Part shown: piece by piece, positions 48,184 to 55,737 of the stretch
Position numbering within the stretch: position 1 is the first letter of the stretch
Layout of the letters: the number at the start of each line of letters is the position of its first letter
Assembly (NCBI RefSeq): GCF_001458315.1
Contig: NZ_CYRX01000031.1
Span: 248,001-312,000, forward strand
Direction of reading: 5' to 3'
Length of the DNA: 64,000 nucleotides
DNA from: Thalassobacter stenotrophicus
GTDB lineage: Bacteria > Pseudomonadota > Alphaproteobacteria > Rhodobacterales > Rhodobacteraceae
Translations under genes and position numbers: made by a program
Notes under the pieces: generated by a model
Databases searched by the model: none
Seen by the model: the letters and a program-made list of their open reading frames with translations, nothing else
Told to the model about the DNA's origin: nothing

Positions 48184-50811
48184 TCAGTTGTCGACTTCGA
48201 CCGTGAACTCTAGGTCAACAGAGCCACCCGGCAGCACTTCTGCGTAGGTCCCTGAAATGCTCGTGCTCGTGAATGTTGGTGTCCCCGAGGGCGACATCGC
48301 CGCGTCACAATCCCCGGCACATTCGGTGATGGCGGTATAGGCCGGTGCGCTGTCGAAAATCTCCACATTCGTTGCCGCAAAGGCGCCCGTGTTTTCCGCA
48401 ACAATGCGGTAGCGGATACATTGGCCCGGTTCCACGTCCTGACGTGTTTTGGTGAAGGTCCCGACGGTGCCGTCACAATCAGCGTCGATGTACTGGTACT
48501 TCTCGAGGGTGACATCGCCAGTCACAATCGTGATGGTATCCTCAACTGTGTTATCGCCGGGGGTGATGTCGCTACCCGTACCGTTCAGTGTCTCCCCCAA
48601 GCTCAACGTCGCCACTTCAGAAACACCTGCAGTCCCAGTTGACGGACTTTGCACCCGGTAAATCACGCTCAGCGTATCACCAGCAGCAAGGCCCGAAGGA
48701 AGATCGTCAAAGTTGTCGATCACTTCATCGCCTGCATCCACTGCGCCGTTGTTGTTCACATCCCTAAAGATCGCGCCCGAGAAGTTGCTAAACCCAGAAG
48801 CTGAAATCGTACCAGAGGTAATTGTGACGTTACCGTTGTTGGTGATGGTATGCGCAATATCAACGACCCCACCCGGAGAAGCTTGAACCGCCTGATCCGA
48901 CACAATGCTCACGTCATAGATGTTGCGCACGCGGATGGCGTTCACGATACGGTCGGATTGACCGGAGACCGCACTTTGAACTTGGATATCAACCTCTGTA
49001 TCCCCGGCCACGGCATCCTCTGCGGGGGTAACAATGACGCTAAACGTGCCGGTGTCCCCGTCTGGAATGGTGCCAGTGTTGGTGATGATTGAGCCGGAAG
49101 CATCGCGGAACTCTACGGTCCAGCCCGCGGGCAACGGATTGGCCAGCGAGATATTGTAGCTGTCCGAAGTCCCGCCGTTGTTTTGAACGTTCATCTCAAA
49201 GGTGTAGGCGTCACCAGGCGCAATACCCAAGGACGGCGTGGTTTGGGTGCTGTCTTCGCTGACAACCCAAGGATTAGACGATCCATCGCGTGGGTTGGCC
49301 CCGTCACCTTCGCTGCCAGTGACATCATTTTCCAAATCCACGCTGGATGCCAACACTGCGCCCATGAAAGCCGCAACCGATGTATCGCTGGCCCCGGAGG
49401 CATCAGATTTCGTCTCAAGATAGACTTGATACGTCGGCGTCGACGTCGTGCTGGCGGCAACTGGCGTCGCATCCGAGGGCAGCGTTGCGACCAGAGTGAC
49501 TTTTGCGCTTTCGCCGATCGCGAGCGGCCCCACGGAGCCAATTACAGGCGTGATCCCATCTGCGCCCACAATGCGGAACGTGGTGCCTGCGGGATATGTA
49601 TTGTTGCTGTCGTCCAGCACCGAGACCGACAGGCTGTCAGACTGGTTGGAATTGTTGGTGATCACGAATTCTTGGCGGATCACCCCACCTTGATACACAT
49701 TGGTCGTCTCGGAAACGATGTCATCGCCGCTGGTGCCATCATCGGTCCCAGATGTCATAGACGCGTTGGGCGATTGGTCTGCGATGTCGACTTCGAATTC
49801 AGCATCAACAACGATTGTCGCGGTGTTTGAGCTCGGGAAATCAGTCCCTTCAACGGTTTGGGTCGCGGTGTTGGTGATGACGCCCGCATCCGCCGCGGAT
49901 GTGATACGCGCTTGGAATGTCACGCTGCCCGTGCGGCCAGACGCAACCCGGTCGATGCTGAAATCGACGGTGTCATCATCGTTAAAGTTCCAGAAGATGT
50001 TGTTGCCGCTGCCGTTGGTCGCGTCGACATCGGAAAAGCTGTTGCTGTCGTTCAGAGCACCGGATGCATCGGACCAGCGTGCCGAGCCTGCGACATAGGC
50101 CAGACCATCGTCTAGTACGTCCGTCACTTTGTAGTTCGTGGCATCGACCAAACCTGTGCTGGAGTATGCCAGCGTGATTGTCACCAAATCCCCTGCGTCG
50201 ATCCGGTTGTTGGCATTGTCGTCGGCAGCAACCATCGATTTGACAAGTTCAATGATCGCCCCGTTGGACACAGTCAGAGTGTCGGTGTTGGTATCCGTCG
50301 TTCCGCTATCCAGCTGAGACGCTGCGGTCACGGTCATCGTATCTGTGCCACTGGCTGTGGACCCTGCTGTCGCCTCAATGATCAGGCCGAACTGCTCGCC
50401 GGGGGCAAGTAGCGGGGTCTCGGTGATCGGCGTTGCACTGTCGGCGACACCATCCATGTTCGCATCTGGATAGAACACCAAGTTTTGCGCATCAAACGCG
50501 CCTGTATCATTTTCCGAAACGCTCAGCGTGAAGGCATCTGCCCCGTTACCGACGTTGGTCACGATATGAGGCAAGAAGGCCTTGCCGCCCGGAGCGATGT
50601 TATCTGATGTGTCGGATGTCAGTGTGACGCCGGCAACCTGGCGGACAATCGTCTCGACTGTGTTGGAAGTGATCGTGATCGTGTCGCCAGCCGTGTTTTC
50701 GTAGGTGGCAACAGCTTGGTTGCCAATGACAGCACCTGCTTGTGGGGCGGCCTGCGCAGCCGCCGAAAACGCGGTGACCAATACTGCCGCTGCACTTACG
50801 GAGCGGATCAA
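48184..50811 (-). CDS. Exported DUF11-type repeat protein, 875 residues
   Basis: Signal peptide MIRSVSAAAVLVTAFSAAAQA, then only beta-sandwich repeats rich in Asp, Thr, Ser and Asn. The N-terminal module (GNQAVATYENTAG then SNTVETIVRQV) resembles that of the 1930-residue protein. Several DUF11-like modules follow (KSMVAADDNANNRIDAGDLVTITL, INNSNQSDSL), with Asp/Asn loops such as FYPDANMDGVAD, FRDVNNNGAVDAGDE and DADCDGTVG that look suited to calcium. The last module has a Cys pair (CAGDC) and ends on the strand VDLEFTVEVDN. There is no membrane anchor or sorting tail. The start codon is TTG without a visible ribosome site; a stop lies 18 bases upstream, so no longer start exists. It follows the 174-residue gene by 84 bases. 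Confidence 0.85.
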   Translation of the reverse strand: MIRSVSAAAVLVTAFSAAAQAAPQAGAVIGNQAVATYENTAGDTITITSNTVETIVRQVAGVTLTSDTSDNIAPGGKAFLPHIVTNVGNGADAFTLSVSENDTGAFDAQNLVFYPDANMDGVADSATPITETPLLAPGEQFGLIIEATAGSTASGTDTMTVTAASQLDSGTTDTNTDTLTVSNGAIIELVKSMVAADDNANNRIDAGDLVTITLAYSSTGLVDATNYKVTDVLDDGLAYVAGSARWSDASGALNDSNSFSDVDATNGSGNNIFWNFNDDDTVDFSIDRVASGRTGSVTFQARITSAADAGVITNTATQTVEGTDFPSSNTATIVVDAEFEVDIADQSPNASMTSGTDDGTSGDDIVSETTNVYQGGVIRQEFVITNNSNQSDSLSVSVLDDSNNTYPAGTTFRIVGADGITPVIGSVGPLAIGESAKVTLVATLPSDATPVAASTTSTPTYQVYLETKSDASGASDTSVAAFMGAVLASSVDLENDVTGSEGDGANPRDGSSNPWVVSEDSTQTTPSLGIAPGDAYTFEMNVQNNGGTSDSYNISLANPLPAGWTVEFRDASGSIITNTGTIPDGDTGTFSVIVTPAEDAVAGDTEVDIQVQSAVSGQSDRIVNAIRVRNIYDVSIVSDQAVQASPGGVVDIAHTITNNGNVTITSGTISASGFSNFSGAIFRDVNNNGAVDAGDEVIDNFDDLPSGLAAGDTLSVIYRVQSPSTGTAGVSEVATLSLGETLNGTGSDITPGDNTVEDTITIVTGDVTLEKYQYIDADCDGTVGTFTKTRQDVEPGQCIRYRIVAENTGAFAATNVEIFDSAPAYTAITECAGDCDAAMSPSGTPTFTSTSISGTYAEVLPGGSVDLEFTVEVDN

Positions 50812-50895
50812 GGTGGATTTATGTGTAATTCAATCAGTACCTTTTGAGGGGTGTTAGTATGGGGAAGAAGAAGAAAAGAAGAAGTCAGGCGCTGC

Positions 50896-51420
50896 TCAGT
50901 TGACCTGCACGCGGTAGCCATTGAGAGCGGTTTCACCGGCGGCCAAAGGGGCATCCAAGGTCCACCGCACGGCGACGATCGCGTTGTTCGGCAGTGGCTC
51001 TTCGACAAGGGCGCCTTGGGCATCTGCCACACGCCGCATCGCAGGAAGGGCTGCCCACTCAAGTCCGTCTTGTTCAGGGTCAAGCTCGGCTTGGACTTCG
51101 AAACGGGCGGGTACGGAACTAAACTCAGCGGCCGGTTTAAGTGTCACACCGACTGGGACGGGTGCGCGAATAACAAGGCCTGCCAAGGGGGCATCGCTCG
51201 TGTTTTCGTGGCGCAAGGTATATTCAATCATTTCACCAGGTTCGACGTCATCACGTTCGATCTGTTGCTCTTGGCCCTGTGCATTCGTCTCGATGATCGT
51301 AAACGAAAAGTCGCTTTCGAGCGCTTGGGCCACAGCCGCATTCGCAAACACACACGTGGCGGCGGCAATCGTTAGGGCAGTGATGGCTGTGCGCCGACGG
51401 ATGGGAGAGCATTCAGACAT
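50896..51420 (-). CDS. Exported single-module DUF11-like protein, 174 residues
   Basis: A signal peptide (TAITALTIAAATCVFANAAVAQA, cut near residue 33) and one beta-sandwich module: DVEPGEMIEYTLRHENTSDAPLAGLVI near its start and GETALNGYRVQVN as the last strand. The layout matches the terminal modules of the 875- and 1247-residue proteins, so it looks like a free-standing copy, perhaps a chaperone, pilin-like subunit or cap. AAGGAACC precedes the ATG. A small hairpin (CATCGCA/TGCGATG, 51460-51482) lies in its leader. It precedes the 875-residue gene, probably in one operon. Confidence 0.82.
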   Translation of the reverse strand: MSECSPIRRRTAITALTIAAATCVFANAAVAQALESDFSFTIIETNAQGQEQQIERDDVEPGEMIEYTLRHENTSDAPLAGLVIRAPVPVGVTLKPAAEFSSVPARFEVQAELDPEQDGLEWAALPAMRRVADAQGALVEEPLPNNAIVAVRWTLDAPLAAGETALNGYRVQVN

Positions 51421-51612
51421 ATCGTGGTTCCTTCAAGACCGGCGAAACCGGGTTTCAAACATCGCATCGGGTTGCTGCGATGCCCTTGCAATCTGCCGGA
51501 ACTGGATGGGTTTTTTGGGGGCCGATGGGAGGGCAATGCCGTCCTGACAGGTCAAAGACTATTCTTTTGGGTACAAGAACGCCGCATCGTCCTGCACGGG
51601 GCAAGTACAACG

Positions 51613-51643
51613 AAAAACACGCGCACCTGATGGTACGCGTGTT
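51613..51643 (-). terminator. Rho-independent terminator of the response regulator gene
   Basis: AACACGCG (51616-51623) and CGCGTGTT (51636-51643) are perfect reverse complements, and on the minus strand the stem ends in five Ts, 32 bases after the stop. It isolates the regulator from the 174-residue gene. Confidence 0.85.
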
Positions 51644-51675
51644 GTATACTCAGCTATAGAAGGAAGAGTGCGCCG

Positions 51676-52296
51676 CTATGCAAAGCCCGCATCACGGGCA
51701 ATCATGGCCCCATCGGTTCGGTTTTTCGCATCAAGCTTACGGCACAACGTTTTCACGTGCAGCTTGATTGTCGGTTCCTGAAGTTCCAAGTCGATGGCTA
51801 TTTCTTTGTTGGACTTGGCAGCAAGCACACCACGGAGCACCTGCCGTTCGCGATCTGACAGCGACTTTTCAAAATCGGTCTCGGGGGCATCGTTCTTGCC
51901 GGACATGAAATCGGCTGGCGCAAAAATCTCACCCATTGCCATGAATTTTACCGCGTTCACGAGGCTCTTGGCGGGCATTGTTTTGGGCAAAAACCCAGCA
52001 GCCCCCAGATCCAGCGCTTGTTGCGCCACAAGCCGCGTCCCCGTCCCGGAGATCAAACCAACAGGATTGCCACCGCTGATCTTCAAGGCTGCTTTAAGCC
52101 CCTCAAGTCCGCGCATACCAGGCATTGTGTAGTCAAGGAGGACTAGATCAAAAGCCCCATGCGACTTCATCAGCTTTAACGCGTCATCCAACGTCCCGGC
52201 CTGTATTACCTGCCCCGTCCCATCCGACTCCAGAAACATGGCAATCGTATCGCGGACCAATTCATGGTCATCGGCAACAAGAATTCTCAAACCCAT
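51676..52296 (-). CDS. LuxR/NarL-family response regulator
   Basis: A 206-residue two-component regulator. The receiver domain (1-120) has acidic pocket DDHE, phospho-acceptor Asp55 in LVLLDYTMPGMRG, and the Lys in FLPKTMPAKS. The C-terminal LuxR helix-turn-helix (about 140-200) shows SLSDRERQVLRGVLAAKSNKEIAIDLELQEPTIK split over two helices, with the recognition helix near TIKLHVKTL. The ATG at 52296 has AAGGACG upstream; the longer frame lacks family similarity. It is divergent from the periplasmic protein and kinase genes and is their probable output. A 21-base palindrome lies 32 bases upstream. Confidence 0.93.
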   Translation of the reverse strand: MGLRILVADDHELVRDTIAMFLESDGTGQVIQAGTLDDALKLMKSHGAFDLVLLDYTMPGMRGLEGLKAALKISGGNPVGLISGTGTRLVAQQALDLGAAGFLPKTMPAKSLVNAVKFMAMGEIFAPADFMSGKNDAPETDFEKSLSDRERQVLRGVLAAKSNKEIAIDLELQEPTIKLHVKTLCRKLDAKNRTDGAMIARDAGFA

Positions 52297-52327
52297 GAGA
52301 GCGTCCTTTCGGTAGGTGCACAACGGA

Positions 52328-52348
52328 GTGTTCCGGCGGCCGGAACAC
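52328..52348. promoter_or_regulatory. 21-base perfect palindrome upstream of the response regulator
   Basis: Arms GTGTTCCGGC and GCCGGAACAC surround a single G. The position, 32-52 bases before the regulator ATG, suits an operator for autoregulation or control of the divergent gene. No T run follows on either strand, arguing against a terminator. Confidence 0.55.
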
Positions 52349-52440
52349 GGGTCTGGGCCTGCCGAAACAAATTGTAAAACGACTGTAAGGTTCATCACTG
52401 TTCAGGAAAATTAAGCTGACGCAAGACACCCCACTCGAAC

Positions 52441-52515
52441 GATACCTCGGGGTATCAAAGGTGCTTTCACACGCAGCACCCAAAGGCCCTATACGAAAGG
52501 ATATAAGGTCTATCC
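52441..52515. promoter_or_regulatory. Cluster of three inverted repeats in the divergent control region
   Basis: In order: GATACC-TCGG-GGTATC (52441-52456), GGTGCT with AGCACC nine bases apart (52460-52480), and GGATA with TATCC seven bases apart (52499-52515). They sit 60-134 bases before the start of the periplasmic protein gene. Such density suggests binding of one or more dimeric regulators, the adjacent LuxR protein being the obvious candidate. Confidence 0.45.
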
Positions 52516-52574
52516 CGATACGTTATCCCGCCTGGACCGGCTAAACGATAATGCCGAGGCGAAAGGAACGCACA

Positions 52575-53060
52575 ATGTTCAAATTCCATCTTCCCTCGAC
52601 TCTCGTGAGCGCACTTATGGCGCTCATTGCCTCTGTGATGTTCGCGCATTCGGAGACTGATCCGATTGTTCTCTCCGTCGACCACGACCAAATTGAATAC
52701 CACTTCACCTTGAATGACATGATGGCTTTCGATCCCGTTACCTTTTCAACCAAAACGATCTGGAGCCATGGCACGCAGGAATTCAAAGGCGTGCGTTTGA
52801 AAGATCTGTTGGATAGCATCGAAATTTCAGACGGGAAAATGCGCGCGGTTGCAGTAGATGACTACGCCGTAGACATCCCTGTCAGTGATGCCGTGAAAGA
52901 TGGCCCCATCATCGCCTACCTCCACAATGGGGCACAGATGAGCCGACGCAGCAAAGGACCGCTTCGGATTGTGTACCCCTATGACAGCCACAAAAAGTAT
53001 CAAACGGAAACTGTATATTCCCGCTCAATTTGGCAGCTCAATCGTTTGTTCGTTAAATAA
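52575..53060 (+). CDS. Periplasmic protein resembling the molybdopterin-binding (sulfite oxidase) fold
   Basis: A 161-residue exported protein: signal peptide to about residue 25 (LVSALMALIASVMFAHS), then a compact domain. FKGVRLKDLLDSI, VDDYAVDIPVSDA, IIAYLHNGAQMSRRSKGPLRIVYPYD and a Trp near the end follow the pattern of the oxidoreductase molybdopterin-binding domain. No cysteine remains in the mature protein, so the molybdenum ligand of sulfite oxidase/YedY is absent and catalysis is unlikely. Four bases separate it from the kinase gene, so it may present a ligand to the kinase. AAGGAACG precedes the ATG. Confidence 0.8.
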   Translation: MFKFHLPSTLVSALMALIASVMFAHSETDPIVLSVDHDQIEYHFTLNDMMAFDPVTFSTKTIWSHGTQEFKGVRLKDLLDSIEISDGKMRAVAVDDYAVDIPVSDAVKDGPIIAYLHNGAQMSRRSKGPLRIVYPYDSHKKYQTETVYSRSIWQLNRLFVK

Positions 53061-53063
53061 CCC

Positions 53064-55607
53064 ATGAAGCCATCTGCAAACCCGTTCATGCGCCCGTTCG
53101 CGGGGCGTCCTTTGCGCATGGTCTTTGGCTCCGCCTCCATGATCATCATCGCTGGTTGCATTGCAATCAGCTATTTGTCGTTCAACGTATGGTCTTATGT
53201 CGACAATCTCAGCGTCGCGAAGCAGGGCCAGCAAGAATACCTGTCGGCCCAATTGGAGATCGAATATCTCAAACTGCAAGACGCGATTGATGACGTTGAG
53301 GCCGGCGGAGAGCCCTACCTTGACGAACTGCGCAAGCGGTTTGACATTTTTTACAGCCGTACCTTGCCCTTGCGCCAGGGATCCGGTGCGGGGCAATTCA
53401 GTCCAGACCTTATGAAGCTAAAGGTTGTTTTGGACACGCAACTGCCCTTAATCGACGGCTCTGATGAGAAACTTCTAGCGGGTTTGGATGACCTACGCCG
53501 CGCGCTTTACAGTGTGCGCACTTTACCTCGCAGCATTGGCCTCGACTTTATGAGCTTTGTCGCCAAAAACAGTGAGGCCGAGCGCGATCGTACCGTTGGA
53601 TTGATTGAAGTTCTGATCGTTTCGGTGACCGCGATGATCGTAATCTTTATGGGCTTGATTATTGGATTGCTACGACAGGCCAAGTCCCTTCAGGACGCCA
53701 CCCAAGCCGCAGCAAGCAGAGACGCGCGTCTCAGTGCAACACGTCGTGGTGCTCTTGACGGGATTATCGTTTGCGACAGAGACGCCAAGATTGTTGATTT
53801 TAGTAACTCTGCCGAGGAATTATTTGGCCACACCCGCCAAGAGGCTCTTGGTAAAAAGTTTTATGACCTACTGCTGCCGCCGAACGAGCGGGAGATTTTT
53901 CTCGACGCTATGAAGAACTATGCGCAGACGGGCGAAACCACCTTTGCTGATAGAGGGAGGATTGAAATCAATGCTCTGCATCGGGACGGTCATGTTTTTC
54001 CTGCAGAAGTTGGTAGCTCACTAGAGGATACGGAAACCGATTTCTTTTTCGTCTGTTACATGCGCGATATTACCGAACAGGAAGCACAAAAGGCTGAGTT
54101 GGTCGCGAGCCGTGACAACGCACTATCCAACAGCCGGGAACGCTCACGGTTTTTTGCGATGATGAGCCATGAAATGCGCACGCCGCTGAATGGCATTCTA
54201 TCGGCGCTTCAAATGCTGGAAGGCAGCCCACTGAGCAAGGCTCAGAAGTCCTACTTGGCTGCCGCACTGACTTCGGGCGATATCTTGCTGGGCCACATCA
54301 ATGATGTCCTAGCGATTGAGCGTGCTGAAAAAAGCGAAACCCCAGAGCCGACCCCATGCGATATCGCAACCCTGACCGACAGCCTTGTGGCAACGCTACA
54401 GCACCTCGCACGGGACAACGAAACCGTCATCGAACTGGAGCAATCCCAGACTCAAGACCGCTGGTTCATGACCGACCCACGCGGCATTCAGCAGATCATC
54501 GTGAACCTGCTTAGCAACGCGATCAAATTCACTCCTGGCGGCGCGGTCAAGCTTGCGCTGAACTATGTGCCGGATACTGGCACCCTGCACCTAGATGTGA
54601 CCGACACCGGCATCGGCATTGCCGAAGAAGACCAGCACCGGATTTTCGAAGATTTCATCTCATTGGACAGCAGTTACGAGCGCCGCACCAGCGGCACCGG
54701 ACTGGGCCTTGGTATTGTGCAGCGGTTCGTGAATACTATGGGCGGGCAGATCACCTGCGCCTCTACGCTTGGTGAAGGCACCCATTTCCATGTGGAACTG
54801 CCCATGGTCGAAGCCTCCCCCGACCAACTGCCCAAACCCGAAGGCCAGCAACCCTTTGAGAGCACCCAGCACAAACAACATCTGTTGGTGGTTGATGACA
54901 ACGAGATCAATCGCGACCTTTTGGGTGCGATGTTGGAACGGCTTGGTCACGAGGTCTCCTATGCGATCGGCGGGCAGCAGGCGATTGATATGGCGGCAGA
55001 AACGCAGTTCGACGCGATCCTGATGGACGTTTCTATGCCCGAAATCAGCGGCACGCAGGCCACGCGTCAAATTCGGTCACGGCCCGGGATCAATCAAAAC
55101 ACCCACATCATCGCCGTCACGGCGCATGCCCTGCCATCCGAGCGTGAAGCGTTTCGCGCGGCAGGTATGAACGGCTTCTTGGCCAAGCCCATCAATCTGC
55201 GTGAGCTTGATCGCTGCCTTGTTGCGCATGAGGTGTGCGCATCTTCTCAGATCCCCTCAGATCAGGGAGCCGACATTCCCGTCCTTGACGACAATCAGGT
55301 AGCCGAATTGCTTGAGGTTATCGGCCGCGACGGATATGCCGCGCGGATTGAAAAACTACGAGCTCAACTTACCACCGACCTTGCTGCGCTAGAGGATGCC
55401 CAAAGCGTGCGCGACATTCAGGCCCACGCGCATTCAATGGCGGGTGCTTGCGGGATGCTGGGTGCCAAACGGCTGCACCGCTTGCTCCAAACGATTGAGG
55501 CCGCCTGTAAAATCGGCAAGGCCGATGATGCACGGCGCCAAATCGAAAACGTGCCCGCCGCCATCAAGGCATCCCTCACAGCTTGGGACATTGTTTTGAA
55601 ATCCTGA
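53064..55607 (+). CDS. Hybrid sensor histidine kinase with PAS, receiver and HPt domains
   Basis: An 847-residue inner-membrane kinase. Membrane helices lie at about 20-42 and 180-204 with a 140-residue periplasmic sensor between them; then PAS (about 225-345); HisKA with His369 in FFAMMSHEMRTPLNG; HATPase with GIQQIIVNLLSNAIKF, DTGIGI and GTGLGLGIV; a receiver with VVDDNEINRD and Asp655 in ILMDVSMPE; and a C-terminal HPt with His790 in AHAHSMAGACGMLGA. All phosphorelay residues are present, so the His-Asp-His chain could end on Asp55 of the LuxR regulator encoded divergently. It follows the periplasmic protein by 3 bases. Confidence 0.95.
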   Translation: MKPSANPFMRPFAGRPLRMVFGSASMIIIAGCIAISYLSFNVWSYVDNLSVAKQGQQEYLSAQLEIEYLKLQDAIDDVEAGGEPYLDELRKRFDIFYSRTLPLRQGSGAGQFSPDLMKLKVVLDTQLPLIDGSDEKLLAGLDDLRRALYSVRTLPRSIGLDFMSFVAKNSEAERDRTVGLIEVLIVSVTAMIVIFMGLIIGLLRQAKSLQDATQAAASRDARLSATRRGALDGIIVCDRDAKIVDFSNSAEELFGHTRQEALGKKFYDLLLPPNEREIFLDAMKNYAQTGETTFADRGRIEINALHRDGHVFPAEVGSSLEDTETDFFFVCYMRDITEQEAQKAELVASRDNALSNSRERSRFFAMMSHEMRTPLNGILSALQMLEGSPLSKAQKSYLAAALTSGDILLGHINDVLAIERAEKSETPEPTPCDIATLTDSLVATLQHLARDNETVIELEQSQTQDRWFMTDPRGIQQIIVNLLSNAIKFTPGGAVKLALNYVPDTGTLHLDVTDTGIGIAEEDQHRIFEDFISLDSSYERRTSGTGLGLGIVQRFVNTMGGQITCASTLGEGTHFHVELPMVEASPDQLPKPEGQQPFESTQHKQHLLVVDDNEINRDLLGAMLERLGHEVSYAIGGQQAIDMAAETQFDAILMDVSMPEISGTQATRQIRSRPGINQNTHIIAVTAHALPSEREAFRAAGMNGFLAKPINLRELDRCLVAHEVCASSQIPSDQGADIPVLDDNQVAELLEVIGRDGYAARIEKLRAQLTTDLAALEDAQSVRDIQAHAHSMAGACGMLGAKRLHRLLQTIEAACKIGKADDARRQIENVPAAIKASLTAWDIVLKS

Positions 55608-55614
55608 TGCAATT

Positions 55615-55642
55615 GCGCCCCTATCCTTATGGATAGGAGCGC
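55615..55642 (+). terminator. Hairpin after the kinase gene
   Basis: GCGCCCCTATCC and GGATAGGAGCGC pair around TTAT with one mismatch, beginning 8 bases after the stop. The following CCGCTTTGG is a poor U tract, so it may attenuate rather than end transcription. The inner CTATCC/GGATAG repeat may double as a regulatory site before the next gene. Confidence 0.4.
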
Positions 55643-55737
55643 CCGCTTTGGCATTAGTCATTGTGTATTTTGCGCCCAGCGCACTTCGCATTGCTCACGT
55701 ATCGTACCCGTAAGGAATGATACTTCAGGATTTAGAA

